A stretch of 64,000 nt of DNA from Actinomycetes bacterium (GCA_031272275.1 JAISUC010000018.1:18595-82594), one strand, 5' to 3'. Positions 1 to 11,176 are shown, counted from the first letter of the stretch. A program made the numbers and translations. Notes: generated by a model not told the origin, from the letters alone.

Positions 1-3000
1 CGGCGTCCCCGGTATTCGGGGGCGTGATCGCACGGGTCTTCAGCGGGTTGGTTACTGTGAGTGTCAGCGTTGCCGGTTTTCCGTCAGCCTGCGTCGGCAC
101 CGTAAACGGATAACGCGTGGACGACGTGGTGCCGCTGTCCCGCGTGTATCCGTCCGGGACTCGGCTTTCAACAAACCAGTAATCGCCGGGCACCAGGTCG
201 CCGACTGACACCAAGCCGGTGTCAGGCGTAGTGTACGTTCCCAGCAAACGACCGACGTCAGAGCTTCCACTCCCCCCCGTGTTTGTGCCGCCGGCAGACG
301 AGCTGCCGCCCGCGCGGTACAGCCGGAATTCCGCGCCCGCGACCGGTTCGCCGCCCTGGTCGACTTTGTGCAGCTGGACCGAGCCGCGATAGTTCACGAA
401 CGCATCCGGCAGGATGATTTTGGTCGCGACCGAACCGGTGATCGTGAAATCCACCGGCGCGGTGTTTTTGATGTAGCCGGCTGCGGCCTGAATTTCCCGG
501 ATGCGGTAGTCCCCGTCGGGAAGCCCGCTGAATGCCACGTAGCCGTTCGCATTCGATAGTGCCGTGCGCACCGGGGTGACGCTGTACACGCCGCCCGGAC
601 CGGCTGCGTACAGGGCGAACCGGGCGCCGGGGACCGCGCGGCCCGCGGCATCGGTTTTGCGCAGGAAGACCATGGAATCGGTCAGGAAGTTTTCCCAGGG
701 ACCGGCCAGGTAGTCGTCCAGATTGATGGTGATCTGCGTGCTGTCGTCGGTCGCTGTCGGCACGTGAATCGGGCCATACAGATCCCCCGGCAGACCGGAC
801 GCAAAGCCGTCGGGGATGTAGCTTTCCTGCAGCCAGTAGTCATGCGTCGCATCCAGCGGGGACAGATCGGCAAAGGTCACCGTGCCGTTGCTGTCGGTGG
901 TTGCAGTCCAGCTGCGAGTCGGGGCGTACAGCGGGTTGGTCTGTGCCGGGTCGCCGTCATACAGCGTGTAGGTCGCACCCGGCAGCGGTTGACCTTCCAT
1001 ACCCGTGAATTCGGGCGGAATCAAGCTGCCCGCCAGGAAATTCATGGTCTTGTGCACGGTGATTGAGGCTTTGGTGTTGATGCAGTACAGATCCAGCACC
1101 GGCAGGACGCGATCCGGACCAATCTCGAACACGATGGGGGTCGTGTCTGCGACGTAGCCTGTCGGTGGGGTGTTTTCGATAAAGCGGTAGGTCCCCGGTA
1201 ACAGGCCCGTCAGCGTGATGCAGCCGGTGTCGTCGACGATGTAGTTCGACTGGAATCCGACCGGACTGGTGGTCCAGGTGCTGGCGCGGTACTGCTGAAA
1301 GGTGAACGCCGCCCCGGTCAGCGCGCGACCCTGTGCGTCCACTTTGTGTAGGCGCACGGCCCCGGGCGCATTGGTGACGGTCACCGTTCCGTTTGCCGTC
1401 ACAGACACCGAAACCCCGCTGGCCAAGTCGTCGCTGATGGCGTATGCCCCCCATTTGCCGTTGCCGTTGCTGAGCTCGCGGACGGTATAGGTGCCCGCGA
1501 CCAGCCCGGTATAGACGATATCGCCGTTCGCGTCGGTTGTGCGCGCGACATCGACCCGGTTGCCGTTGCTGTCGAACAGCTGGAATATGACCCCGTCCAT
1601 TGCGACCCCGGTGTCGGTCGTTTTGTGCAGCGTGAACGAAATCAGTTGACCGGACAACACGCCGCCTGCGTGCGTGATGCTGATTTGCGACCACGAGCTG
1701 TAGTCGTCGTCCATCGCCGAGCTGCCACTGCTGTCGATCGTCACGTCGTTATAGGGGTGAATGGTCGTCGCGTTCTGGTTCAAGATCATGAGCGCCGTGC
1801 GAAAAGTCAGTACGTAGGGCTGCGTGATGGTGGCACCGTCGAACAGCGACAGCGTCAGTTCGGGTTGGCCTGCAGCATTGTTCGCATAGGTCCAGGTGTA
1901 GTCGCTGCCCGCCGTCAAGGGGTGTGCCAGGTCGGCTGACACCGTCCCGTCAGCTGCCACAATACCGGGGTTTACCTGGATGGTGTCGGTCTGGATGGTT
2001 TGAGAGCTTTGCGTGTTGGTGCGCGGCACGTCGTGTACAACGACATCGGACACGGTTGACCCGGCCGGGTTGATCAGCACCGTCCAGTACAGGTAGCCGT
2101 CCTTGCCCTGGGTGCCGCTTTTCGCGACCATGTCGCCGCCGTAACGCGGCGTGACCGAGGCCGTCAGCTGATGGTCGACGGCGTTGTCGTTGTGCAGCCG
2201 CGCCGTATTGGTGTAGGTTTCCGCAACCAGCTGACCGGACAGCGTGGTCTGGTACTCAATCAGATAGCGGTCGGACGGCTGCGGGTCGGGGATGTCGGGA
2301 AAATCCACCGTAATCGTGTTGTTGTTGGCGGCCGTCGGATCCGTGATGGCAAACAGCGCATATTCGGCGGGTGTCAGCTCGGCTCCTTTGGTGACAGCCC
2401 CGGTCTGCGCATTCACGGCATAGTGATAGATATGCAGCGACATCGGCACATAGGTCTGCTGCTGAGTCGCAGACGGGGACACGATCTGATCGGTGAACAG
2501 CCCGTTTTTCAGTGGAGTTGACGCGTAGCCCAGATACACGTCCCAGGTGATCGTGCGGGTCTGCGGGTTATAGCTGCCCTGTTTGGTGCCGTTGTCGACG
2601 TCGGGTTGATTCGGGGTATAGGACGCCTGGTCGGTTGCGGTATACGACACCCCCGCCGTCGTCCAGTCGGTCTGCGCGCGGTTCACGAACGGGGTCACCG
2701 TCAGCGCATCAGCGTCATAGATGCTGTTATAGGTGATGCGGATGTCATGATTCGTCGGGTTGTATTTCCCGATGAACACCACCTGGAATTGCGTCGGGTT
2801 GACGGCAGGAGTCACCAACAGGTTGTAGTCGGTACCGGCCGCCAGGTTCGTGCTGTTCGTCATATCGCGGACCACCAGCGACGCAGTATCCAGATACTGG
2901 GTCGAGGTCAGCTGATCGGAAAACACCAGGCCCGTCTGGGTCGTGCGGTTCGTGTTCAGCCGCGCCGTCCAAGACAGCACCTTGTCGTTCACATCGACCG

Positions 3001-4654
3001 CACTCAGCGATTTCGTGACCTGGGTTTGTTTGACCGGCACGGTGTTGGCAGACGTTGCGGGCGTGTTTCCTCCGGTGGTGGCGGTGTTGTTCACCGTGTA
3101 GTTGTGATCGATGACGCCGTTCGTGTTCGGGGGGGAGTACGTCCCGCCGTCCGCGCTGCGCTGCGCGTTTCCGGTGGCATAGGTCTGATACACAATGTCA
3201 TAGGCCGTACCGTCGACCCCATCCGGGAAACTGATGCGAAAGGCTCCGGCGCTTTGGGTGATGGTGTAGGAATCGGCCGGCAGGGGCGTCGAGCCCCGTT
3301 TCGGGTTGCCGTTTGCGTCGATGGTGACCGGGTAGACGCTGACCGAAGACGCATCGAAGCCCATGTGCCCGCCCTGGGTGTTGGTGTCGTTTGCCGCATC
3401 CGGATCATAGACGTCATCGATGTAGGCGTCTGTCGCGCTGATGGTGCTCATGTTGTAGTTATAGCGCAGCACCCAGTTATAGACCGGGCGTTTGTTGGGC
3501 GACTGGCCGGGGATGACCTGGGTGGTTGAGCCTGTGGCGACCTTTTCCAAGCGCTGACCGAACACCGTACTGACCGTGGCCGACGCCGTCAGCGGATCAG
3601 GGTATTCGGTCGAGGTAATCTGCGCGTTGTTGGTGAAACTATAGGTACCGCCCGTTTGGCTGACCGCGTCGGTGTCGATCGGCGTGGTGTAGGTGATTTC
3701 ATAAGCACTGTCGGTGGGACCGGGAATGCTGACGGTGCCGGTGCTGCTGACCGAGTAATCGGTTGCGGGAACCGGCGTTTCGCTGCCGGCAACCAGGTTC
3801 CCGTACAGGTCCACCTGTACTTTCTGCAAGCTGACGGTCAACGCCGAGGTATCCAGATGCGCCGGGAAGGCATCGGTGACCTGAATGTTATGGACATCAC
3901 GCATCATTTTGTTGATGATGACGGTCCAGGTGATTTCTGTCGGGTTGATGCTGCGGTTGGGGGTGCCGGTCTTTTCGATACCGCTTGCGGTTTTCGGCTT
4001 GACATCGATGGTCGCGGTCAGGTTGTCTTCGTTCGGAACCGTGATGGTGGTATCCCCCGGACTCGTCACCTTAGACGCGTTCAAACTGCCCTGAAAATAG
4101 AGTGACCCGGTAACCAGGCCCGCAGTCGACACGTTGTCGGAAAAGACAATCGTCACGTGTCCGCCGGTTGCACCCGAGGAATCGGGCACGACATCAAATT
4201 CCCCGTACAGAACACCGTTTGTGTCGTACAGCGCCACGTTACTGATACCCTGCTGGACGGTGACGGTGTTCGGCAGGGTGATTGTGTAATAGTCACCGGC
4301 CTGAATCGAGGGCGTGACGGCGGCGGGAATGGACAGGTCCACGTCGAAATCCAGGATGGAGTCGATGGAAGGGTTGGTGACCGGCTGGCCTTTGCTGTCG
4401 GTGAAGGTCAGGGTCATGCCGGTGGTGATCGAGGCATTTGCAGGGTCTGAGAAATAGCTGCGGATGTCGTTTCCGGTGGGGGTGACCTGCGGGCGAATCG
4501 GGGATGCCGTGGCAGTCGAGCCGGTTGCGGTCGCCAGCCCGGGCGGCAGCGCGCAGAGAGCCTGCATGACCAGCGCCGCCACAACGACGGTCGCTATGAA
4601 ACGCCAGCGCGGCGCACGTGGCGGACGCGTGCGTGTCGTCAGTTGTTTGTGCAT
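1..4654 (-). CDS. Large secreted Cna_B/SpaA-type surface adhesin, 3' end truncated by window edge
   Basis: Manual minus-strand reading from ATG at 4654 (MHKQLTTRTRPPRAPRWRFIATVVVAALVMQALCALPPGLATA..., signal peptide). The sampled frame is the same near position 67 (..LTLTVTNPLKTRAITPPNTGDA). Repeated VQLHKVDxxGxPVAGAxFxLY-like Cna_B units. Absent from the ORF track because no stop lies in the window. Confidence 0.85.
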   Translation of the reverse strand, partial: MHKQLTTRTRPPRAPRWRFIATVVVAALVMQALCALPPGLATATGSTATASPIRPQVTPTGNDIRSYFSDPANASITTGMTLTFTDSKGQPVTNPSIDSILDFDVDLSIPAAVTPSIQAGDYYTITLPNTVTVQQGISNVALYDTNGVLYGEFDVVPDSSGATGGHVTIVFSDNVSTAGLVTGSLYFQGSLNASKVTSPGDTTITVPNEDNLTATIDVKPKTASGIEKTGTPNRSINPTEITWTVIINKMMRDVHNIQVTDAFPAHLDTSALTVSLQKVQVDLYGNLVAGSETPVPATDYSVSSTGTVSIPGPTDSAYEITYTTPIDTDAVSQTGGTYSFTNNAQITSTEYPDPLTASATVSTVFGQRLEKVATGSTTQVIPGQSPNKRPVYNWVLRYNYNMSTISATDAYIDDVYDPDAANDTNTQGGHMGFDASSVSVYPVTIDANGNPKRGSTPLPADSYTITQSAGAFRISFPDGVDGTAYDIVYQTYATGNAQRSADGGTYSPPNTNGVIDHNYTVNNTATTGGNTPATSANTVPVKQTQVTKSLSAVDVNDKVLSWTARLNTNRTTQTGLVFSDQLTSTQYLDTASLVVRDMTNSTNLAAGTDYNLLVTPAVNPTQFQVVFIGKYNPTNHDIRITYNSIYDADALTVTPFVNRAQTDWTTAGVSYTATDQASYTPNQPDVDNGTKQGSYNPQTRTITWDVYLGYASTPLKNGLFTDQIVSPSATQQQTYVPMSLHIYHYAVNAQTGAVTKGAELTPAEYALFAITDPTAANNNTITVDFPDIPDPQPSDRYLIEYQTTLSGQLVAETYTNTARLHNDNAVDHQLTASVTPRYGGDMVAKSGTQGKDGYLYWTVLINPAGSTVSDVVVHDVPRTNTQSSQTIQTDTIQVNPGIVAADGTVSADLAHPLTAGSDYTWTYANNAAGQPELTLSLFDGATITQPYVLTFRTALMILNQNATTIHPYNDVTIDSSGSSAMDDDYSSWSQISITHAGGVLSGQLISFTLHKTTDTGVAMDGVIFQLFDSNGNRVDVARTTDANGDIVYTGLVAGTYTVRELSNGNGKWGAYAISDDLASGVSVSVTANGTVTVTNAPGAVRLHKVDAQGRALTGAAFTFQQYRASTWTTSPVGFQSNYIVDDTGCITLTGLLPGTYRFIENTPPTGYVADTTPIVFEIGPDRVLPVLDLYCINTKASITVHKTMNFLAGSLIPPEFTGMEGQPLPGATYTLYDGDPAQTNPLYAPTRSWTATTDSNGTVTFADLSPLDATHDYWLQESYIPDGFASGLPGDLYGPIHVPTATDDSTQITINLDDYLAGPWENFLTDSMVFLRKTDAAGRAVPGARFALYAAGPGGVYSVTPVRTALSNANGYVAFSGLPDGDYRIREIQAAAGYIKNTAPVDFTITGSVATKIILPDAFVNYRGSVQLHKVDQGGEPVAGAEFRLYRAGGSSSAGGTNTGGSGSSDVGRLLGTYTTPDTGLVSVGDLVPGDYWFVESRVPDGYTRDSGTTSSTRYPFTVPTQADGKPATLTLTVTNPLKTRAITPPNTGDA
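3131..3145 (+). repeat. 15-mer GGGGGAGTACGTCCC
   Basis: Exact; in adhesin CDS. Confidence 0.9.
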
Positions 4655-4703
4655 GGAGTCCCTCCCGCAGTAGCTGTCTTGCGTGCCCCTGAATACCTAC
4701 ACG

Positions 4704-4728
4704 ATTATAGCGCGACTTATAGCGCGAC
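4704..4728 (-). promoter_or_regulatory. Candidate promoter of the adhesin: direct repeat TTATAGCGCGAC x2, giving TATAAG and TATAAT on the minus strand
   Basis: cgattatagcgcgacttatagcgcgac; minus-strand TATAAT ~50 nt upstream of the adhesin ATG. Confidence 0.4.
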
Positions 4729-4773
4729 AATTCGCGTGAGGATAGACGAAATGACGTCTTAAAAATGCAAACC

Positions 4774-4896
4774 GTCATTGCGAGGGAGCGGGTTTTGCGA
4801 CCGTGGCAATCCAGTGGCGACGATAGTCGCCACATAACAGGTCCCGTGGCGTGCTTGCCGCCACGGGGTCAATGCACACGGCGGGCGCGCATTGAC
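4774..4896. repeat. Array of intergenic hairpins of REP type: GTCATTGCGAG..CGTGGCAATCC, GTGGCGAC/GTCGCCAC, CCCGTGGCG/CGCCACGGG, GTCAATGC/GCATTGAC
   Basis: Inverted repeats read directly between comEC stop and the adhesin promoter. Confidence 0.7.
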
Positions 4897-4909
4897 GCAT
4901 ACGTCATGC

Positions 4910-7210
4910 TTACAAGTCGACGATGACCGAGCCGTCGCGATCGGTCCGTTTGACGGTCGGCACGTATCTGCGCAGCAGCGCCAAGGGTTCCGGGCGCGGA
5001 TGTCCGTAGCGGTTGTTTTCCCCGCAGGATATCACCGCCAGGTCCGGATGCGTGCGCTGTAGCAGCCGCTCGTCCAAGGACACCGCGCTGCCGTGATGCG
5101 GCACCTTCAGGACATCGACGTCTGTATCCCCGCCTGCCGCCTCCACGCCGTCGAGCGCCGCATTCACACTGTCACGCTCAGCATCCCCGCTGCTCAACAC
5201 CGTGTCTGCCGCGTGCGCGTCCTGTGCATCGGGTGTCGTATCCTGAATCAGGGTGGTGAGGCAACTGGGGTTAGCGTTCGGGTCGGTGACGGCAACCCGG
5301 GGCCAGATGACCCGAATCCACAGACGGTTCAGTTTGATGACGGTACCGGCGTGTGCCCCCACAACCGGAGCCTGTAGTTTCTGTGACAGCTTTTGCGCAA
5401 AATCCGCCTGTTGCGCTCCGTCGGACACAACGATTTCAGACACGCCGAAGCTGCGATCCAGACAGTCGGCCCCTTTTGCGTGGTCGGCATGTCCGTGCGT
5501 CAACAGCAACAGATCAATATGGCTGACCCGAAACTCAGCCAGACGTTGTCGCAGACACGACGCCGAGGGACCGGCATCCAAGAGCGCGGTCAGATTCCCG
5601 TCGCGAATCAACATCGCGTCGCCCTGTCCCACATCCAGAAAGACCACCTGTTTCAGGTCGGTGGCGCCGGCCCCCGGATGCACGTACTGAACGACACGCG
5701 GTCCGCAGCCTGCCACCAAAACCACCGACAACAGAACTGCCCCGACCGCCCGTGACCGCTTGCGCGTCGGACGCGGCCAGCAAAACCACAGCAGTCCCAG
5801 CGCCGCCACAAATGCCACCACCACGGCGGGTGCCGCCGCCCGAACCGGAACCGCCGCCCAACGCGGGGATGCCAAAGTCGCCGCCAGTGATCGGATAGCC
5901 TGCGCAATCTGCGCCGACACCCGCCAGCACGCGTCCGCAGCTGCCGGGAACACCGGCAGGCACAGCGCCGCGGCAACTCCTGCGACCAAAACCGGCGTAA
6001 AGAGCGGCGCGATCACCACATTTGCCACCGGCGCCACCACGGACAGTCGGCCAAAGGCAGTGGTCGCCACCGGAGCGGTCACGGACGTCGCCACCAGCGT
6101 CAATGCCAGCGGCGAGCAGAGGATTTCCAGTGCCCGCACGCGCCGCGGCAGCAAACAACGCAGCCATACCGTGACATACGGAACATACAACACGATACCT
6201 GCGACTGACAGCACCGACAGCACGAACGACAGCGACACCACCGACAAGGGCTCCGCCACACACATCAGCAGTGCCGCCAGCGCAAGTCCGTTAAGGAGGT
6301 CGGTTCGCCGTCCGGCCACCTGTGCAATACCTGCCGCCACCAGCATCAACCAGGCGCGCAGCGCGCCTGCCGACGCGCCGACCAACACCACGTAGGCGCC
6401 GGTCGCTGCTACGAGAATCGGCAGCGCCCAGGTACGCGTGACCCCGAACCGGGCCGTCACAAACAACACTACGGCGACCACGATACTCAGGTGGCTGCCG
6501 CTGACCGCGACCACATGAGCCAGGCCGATGCGCTGCAGGTTTTCGTACTGCACCGTGTCGCGCAAAGCGCGCGTGTCCCCATAAGCGGCGGCCGCCACCA
6601 ACGCCCGGCTGTCCGCGTCCCCGATACGGGCGGACAACTGATCCAACAACCCCGCGCGAAAGCGGCGAATCTGCGCCAGGGGAGACCATGCGAATGCGGG
6701 GGAGTCAAAGCTCTGCACCTGTGCCGTGCCCGCTACCCCCCGCCGCAGCAGATAGCAGCACTCACTGCGGGCGTCCAGAGGGGTGAGCCGCGCGCGCAGC
6801 CGAGCGTGCTGCCCCAATTGCAGTACCGGGGCATCGCCCACAGCCGGTGCATATCGCGCCTGCAGGACCGTTCCGCGCAGAGCACCAGAACTGACACGGA
6901 CCATCCCCGTGGTCCCGAAATCGCCCTGAATCGGGTCGGATGTCGCCACGACTTCCAAAGTTTGTGTGTCCGCTGTTTCCAGTTTCGCGCGCTGCAGGAA
7001 CAAGTGCTCCATCCGCAGATACATCAGGACGGCACCCAAAATGAACGCGACGGCTATCCAAAACAGCAGGGGCAGCTGCGGGCGCGGAGGTGGCTCGAAA
7101 CGTTCGCGCTTGTCCAGGGGCTGGGGTTTAGCCGAAGGACGTGCGGGACGCCGATACGATCGTGGACTGCGAGCCGGCTTGCGCCTGCCACGTAGGCGAA
7201 AAGGACTCAT
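4910..7210 (-). CDS. comEC: ComEC/Rec2 DNA internalization channel with C-terminal metallo-beta-lactamase domain
   Basis: Many TM segments; VVAVSGSHLSIVVAVV, FLDVGQGDAMLIRDG, LLLTHGHADHAKG. Confidence 0.93.
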   Translation of the reverse strand: MSPFRLRGRRKPARSPRSYRRPARPSAKPQPLDKRERFEPPPRPQLPLLFWIAVAFILGAVLMYLRMEHLFLQRAKLETADTQTLEVVATSDPIQGDFGTTGMVRVSSGALRGTVLQARYAPAVGDAPVLQLGQHARLRARLTPLDARSECCYLLRRGVAGTAQVQSFDSPAFAWSPLAQIRRFRAGLLDQLSARIGDADSRALVAAAAYGDTRALRDTVQYENLQRIGLAHVVAVSGSHLSIVVAVVLFVTARFGVTRTWALPILVAATGAYVVLVGASAGALRAWLMLVAAGIAQVAGRRTDLLNGLALAALLMCVAEPLSVVSLSFVLSVLSVAGIVLYVPYVTVWLRCLLPRRVRALEILCSPLALTLVATSVTAPVATTAFGRLSVVAPVANVVIAPLFTPVLVAGVAAALCLPVFPAAADACWRVSAQIAQAIRSLAATLASPRWAAVPVRAAAPAVVVAFVAALGLLWFCWPRPTRKRSRAVGAVLLSVVLVAGCGPRVVQYVHPGAGATDLKQVVFLDVGQGDAMLIRDGNLTALLDAGPSASCLRQRLAEFRVSHIDLLLLTHGHADHAKGADCLDRSFGVSEIVVSDGAQQADFAQKLSQKLQAPVVGAHAGTVIKLNRLWIRVIWPRVAVTDPNANPSCLTTLIQDTTPDAQDAHAADTVLSSGDAERDSVNAALDGVEAAGGDTDVDVLKVPHHGSAVSLDERLLQRTHPDLAVISCGENNRYGHPRPEPLALLRRYVPTVKRTDRDGSVIVDL

Positions 7211-8076
7211 TTCACGGTGACTGAGCCACGGATGGCTGCAAGCTTCTTGTCCCCGATGCCGCTGACACGCGACAGATCATCCACGCTACCGAATCGCCCG
7301 TTTTGTTCGCGGTCATCCACGATACGCTGGGCCAGCACGGGTCCCACGCCGTCAAGTGTCTGCAGGGTGGTCGCATCCGCCGTATTGATATTCACCGAGC
7401 CAGCAGTACCGTGGGTGTCGCCCGTACTCGGTGTCGTGCTGCCGGAACCGGTCGACGTCGAACCCGCGGCGCCATCAGAGCGTATCTGTGCTTTAGTCGG
7501 AATGATCCACTGACCTCCGTCAACCAAGGCCTCCGCCAAATTCACCGCCGTCGTTGCAGCTTTGGCGGTCATACCTCCGGCGGCATTCACCGCATCCACA
7601 ACGCGCGAACCGGCAGGAAGCGTATAGACGCCGGCGTGGTGTACGGCACCGGCGATATGAACCGTCACCGAGGAGTCGCTGGACGTCAAGCCCCCGACTG
7701 CATCCGCATCCGCTGCGGATGCATCGGATCCGGATGCGTCGACAGGATCAGCAGCAGCATCCGCCGCGTCCACTATCTCGATTGCGGCTTGCGGCGCGGT
7801 CTGTACTCCCCCACTGCCGCCGGTTTTCCAACGCCACAGTCCCCAGCAGGCAGCGGCAATCAGCAACCCCGCAAGCAGCCAGCGCGCGGACGTGGGCAGA
7901 CTGCGTAGGCCGATCTTGCGCGCCGCATCATCGCGCGCATCGGCGAACCAATCGGCGGCCGCGTCAAACAACGGTGTGTCGCTGCGGACATCACCGTTTG
8001 AAATCGCGTCGAGGTCCTCGCAGAAACCCTCGCCGAAATCCGTGTCGAGAGGGCTATATTCGTCTCTGTTTTCCAT
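7207..8076 (-). CDS. comEA: ComEA helix-hairpin-helix DNA receptor
   Basis: SLBB-like VHIAGAVHHAGVYTLPAGSRVVDAVNAAGG and C-terminal HhH VNINTADATTLQTLDGVGPVLAQRIVDDREQNGRF. Confidence 0.93.
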   Translation of the reverse strand: MENRDEYSPLDTDFGEGFCEDLDAISNGDVRSDTPLFDAAADWFADARDDAARKIGLRSLPTSARWLLAGLLIAAACWGLWRWKTGGSGGVQTAPQAAIEIVDAADAAADPVDASGSDASAADADAVGGLTSSDSSVTVHIAGAVHHAGVYTLPAGSRVVDAVNAAGGMTAKAATTAVNLAEALVDGGQWIIPTKAQIRSDGAAGSTSTGSGSTTPSTGDTHGTAGSVNINTADATTLQTLDGVGPVLAQRIVDDREQNGRFGSVDDLSRVSGIGDKKLAAIRGSVTVK

Positions 8077-8160
8077 AGGGTTCGGAGCATACTCCAGACC
8101 CCTTAAAGAAATCTTAGGGGAACCTTAACGTTTCCTTAAGGACCACCCAGGCAGCAACAA

Positions 8161-8198
8161 TGGATTGCCGCGCGCGCCTACGGCGCGCTCGCAATGAC
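8161..8198. repeat. REP-type palindrome TGGATTGCC..GCAATGAC
   Basis: tggattgccgcgcgcgcctacggcgcgctcgcaatgac, reverse orientation of the 4774 and 25245 elements. Confidence 0.65.
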
Positions 8199-8214
8199 GG
8201 GGGGTGGGCACCTT

Positions 8215-8355
8215 CGTGCGCACGTAGACGATAGGTCGGTACCATCGTGCGCACGTAGACGATAGGTCGGTACCAGCGTGCGCACGTAGACGATAGGTCG
8301 GTACACCGTGCGCACGTAGACGATAGGTCGGTACACCGTGCGTTTGTAGACTGTG
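8215..8355. repeat. Tandem repeat, four 30-31 bp units plus a degenerate partial unit, consensus CGTGCGCACGTAGACGATAGGTCGGTACMA
   Basis: Units at 8215, 8246, 8277, 8307; partial at 8337. Confidence 0.95.
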
Positions 8356-10917
8356 TTATTTCACGACGATGGTGACGATGCGGTTGGGTACGACAATCAG
8401 TTTCGCGACGTCTTTGCCTGCGATCTGAGCCTGTACCGCGTCCAGTGCCGCCTGACGCACCACGGCTTCATCCGCGTCACGTGCGACCGTGATGCGTCCG
8501 CGCACCTTGCCGTTTACCTGTACCGGCAGTTCGACCTCGTCGCGCACGCACAGCGCCGCGTCGTACCGGGGCCATTCTTGTGCATGGATGCTGCCAGTGT
8601 TTCCCAGTACGACCTGCCACAACTCTTCGGTGATATGCGGGGCAATCGGTGCCAGCATTTTGACCAGTGACTCAATGCCAAACTGAAACACTGCACGGTC
8701 ACGGTCACCAACAGGGACGGCGGTCTTATAGTCATACAGCGCGTTCGTCAGCTCCATCAGCGCGGCAATTGCGGTGTTGAACTGCATGCGGTCGATATCG
8801 TCGGTGGCCTTTTTCACCGATTTATGTACCAAATGCGCCAGGTTTTTGGTCTGGGCAGACAGGTCCGGGACGTACTCCCCCGCCTGATCGGACACCTGCG
8901 GGTAACCGTCGCGTTCATCGGCGTATTCATCCACCAGGCGCCAGACGCGGTTCAGGTAACGATACATGCCGTCGACGCCTTCGGGCGACCAGTCCAGGTC
9001 TTTGTCGGGCGGGGCCATGAACATGATGTAGGCGCGCACGGTGTCTGCGCCATAGCGCGGGATGACCTCTTCGGGGGCGACGATGTTGCCTTTGGATTTG
9101 CTCATGACCGCCCCGTCCAGTTTGACCATGCCCTGGGTCAGCAGGCGCGTGAAGGGCTCGTCGATGGACAGCAGGCCGATGTCGCGGAGCACTTTGGTAA
9201 AGAACCGCGAATACAGCAGGTGCAAAATCGCGTGTTCGATGCCGCCGATGTATTGGTCGACCGGCATCCAGTAGGCGGCTTTGTCGGCGGCGAAGGGTGC
9301 GGTGTCGTTTGCGGCATCGGTGTAGCGCAGGAAATACCAGGAACTGCAGGTAAAGGTATCCATCGTGTCGGTTTCGCGACGGGCGTCGGCACCACAGACG
9401 GGGCAGGCGACCTCATAGAATTCGGGGTGTTCTGCCAGCGTGGCGCCTGTCGTGATATCCAGATCCAGCGGCAGGATGACCGGCAGTTGGTCTGCCGGGA
9501 CAGGCACGATGCCGCATTTCGGACAATGAATCACCGGAATCGGGTTTCCCCAGTAGCGCTGGCGCGAAATCAGCCAGTCACGCAGGCGAAAGTTCACCGT
9601 GGCGCGCCCCGTGCCGGCTGCCGCCAGCGCGCGAATGACGGCGTCTGCGCCTGCGGAACCTTTGCCGCCGGACAGGCCGGTGAACGGTCCCGATTGAATC
9701 ATGGTGCCCGGTCCCGCGTATGCGGCATCCCAGGGCACGTCGGTTACGCGCAGATCGGTTTCCTGTGCCAGTGTGGGGTCGGATGCCAACAGCGGGTCGT
9801 CGGCAGCCACGACCACCGGCGGAATCGGCAGCCCATAGGCTCGCGCAAAAGCAAAGTCGCGTTCATCGCCGGATGGCACCGCCATGACCGCCCCGGTGCC
9901 GTAATCCATCAGGACGTAGTTGGCGACCCAAACGGGAACGCGTTGTTGGTTGATGGGGTTCACGACATATCTGCCGGTGAAGGCGCCGATTTTCTCGGCG
10001 ATGCCGCTTTCGCGTTCAACCGCGGTTTCATGCGTGGCGCGCTCGACGACGGCGGCGACGGCATCGGCGTATTCGGTGCCGTCGACGAACTGTGACACCA
10101 GCGGGTGTTCGGGCGCCAACAGGAAAAAGCTGCAGCCGAACAGCGTGTCGGGGCGCGTGGTGTAGACCGTGATGGTTTCGTCGGTCGTGTTGCCGTCCGC
10201 ATCACAGACGGTGAAGTCGACCTCGGCGCCCTCGCTTCGTCCGATCCAGTTCGCCTGCATCGTACGCACGCGTTCCGGCCAGCCATCCAGCTGGTCCAGG
10301 TCGTCCAGCAGTTCCTGGGCATAGTCGGTGATCTTGAAATACCACTGGTCCAGTTCGCGTTTCTCGACGCGGGTCGAACAGCGCCAACAGACGCCCTCGC
10401 CCTCGACCTGTTCGTTTGCCAGCACCGTCCGGCAGGTCGGACACCAGTTGACCGGGTTCATTTTGCGCTCGACCAGTCCGCGTTCGAACATTTTCAAGAA
10501 TATCCACTGACCCCAGCGATAAAACTCGGGGTCGCAGGTCACGACTTTGCGCTGCCAGTCATAGGAAAAGCCCAGGCGCTTGAACGCGGCTTCCTGGGTC
10601 GCAATATTTTCGTAGGTCCATTTGGCCGGGTGCGTGTTTTGTTTGATCGCCGCGTTTTCCGCCGGCATCCCGAACGCGTCCCAGCCGATGGGGTGCAGCA
10701 CCGAATAGCCGCGCATGCGCGATGCACGAGCCACGACGTCTCCGATGGAATAGTTGCGCACGTGTCCCATATGCGGGTTGCCGCTGGGATAGGGAAACAT
10801 CTCCAGGATGTAGCGCTTGGGCCGCGCGGGGTCCTCGACCGCGGCGTCAACCGCGTCACTTTCCCAAACGGACTGCCATTTCGGCTCGATTTCTGCGGGA
10901 TTGTATTCGTGTGCCAC
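8356..10917 (-). CDS. leuS: Leucyl-tRNA synthetase
   Basis: [24 protein letters not shown] and VMSKSKGN signatures; likely GTG start at 10917 ([15 protein letters not shown]); ORF track extends to 11109. Confidence 0.96.
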   Translation of the reverse strand: MAHEYNPAEIEPKWQSVWESDAVDAAVEDPARPKRYILEMFPYPSGNPHMGHVRNYSIGDVVARASRMRGYSVLHPIGWDAFGMPAENAAIKQNTHPAKWTYENIATQEAAFKRLGFSYDWQRKVVTCDPEFYRWGQWIFLKMFERGLVERKMNPVNWCPTCRTVLANEQVEGEGVCWRCSTRVEKRELDQWYFKITDYAQELLDDLDQLDGWPERVRTMQANWIGRSEGAEVDFTVCDADGNTTDETITVYTTRPDTLFGCSFFLLAPEHPLVSQFVDGTEYADAVAAVVERATHETAVERESGIAEKIGAFTGRYVVNPINQQRVPVWVANYVLMDYGTGAVMAVPSGDERDFAFARAYGLPIPPVVVAADDPLLASDPTLAQETDLRVTDVPWDAAYAGPGTMIQSGPFTGLSGGKGSAGADAVIRALAAAGTGRATVNFRLRDWLISRQRYWGNPIPVIHCPKCGIVPVPADQLPVILPLDLDITTGATLAEHPEFYEVACPVCGADARRETDTMDTFTCSSWYFLRYTDAANDTAPFAADKAAYWMPVDQYIGGIEHAILHLLYSRFFTKVLRDIGLLSIDEPFTRLLTQGMVKLDGAVMSKSKGNIVAPEEVIPRYGADTVRAYIMFMAPPDKDLDWSPEGVDGMYRYLNRVWRLVDEYADERDGYPQVSDQAGEYVPDLSAQTKNLAHLVHKSVKKATDDIDRMQFNTAIAALMELTNALYDYKTAVPVGDRDRAVFQFGIESLVKMLAPIAPHITEELWQVVLGNTGSIHAQEWPRYDAALCVRDEVELPVQVNGKVRGRITVARDADEAVVRQAALDAVQAQIAGKDVAKLIVVPNRIVTIVVK
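8867..8881 (-). repeat. 15-mer GGGGGAGTACGTCCC
   Basis: Exact on minus strand; in leuS (GEYVP). Confidence 0.9.
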
Positions 10918-11045
10918 CGGGCTTCCTTTCGCATAGGTCGGGGTCGTGCAAGCCGCCACCGGGTTGTGGTCGGGTCGTGACCCGCTGCCGACGCGTAGTT
11001 GACAGCGGATTTTCCGCCTACGATAGTACCAAATCGCCACGACAC

Positions 11046-11060
11046 GGGGGAGTACGTCCC
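11046..11060 (+). repeat. 15-mer GGGGGAGTACGTCCC
   Basis: Exact; leuS-rpsT intergenic region. Confidence 0.9.
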
Positions 11061-11176
11061 TACGCGTTGTTGTGGGGGTTTGGAGTGTAGGCGGTGATAT
11101 GTGATACAATACGCAAGCTTGTCTGTAGCCCCACTGCGGGCAAGCGCCGTGTAGAGACAGCGAAAGGATTACTTAC

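Noticed and set aside
957-3529. Track ORFs of 245 and 307 aa at the left edge
   Set aside because: Out-of-frame readings of the open Cna_B adhesin frame, which the track omits because its stop is outside the window.
8215-8355. CRISPR array
   Set aside because: Units are directly adjacent with no spacers and there are no cas genes.
8824-10095. 423-aa plus-strand ORF opposite leuS (similar cases at 34163-35743 and 22279-23541)
   Set aside because: Antisense artefacts of GC-rich coding DNA with no family signature.
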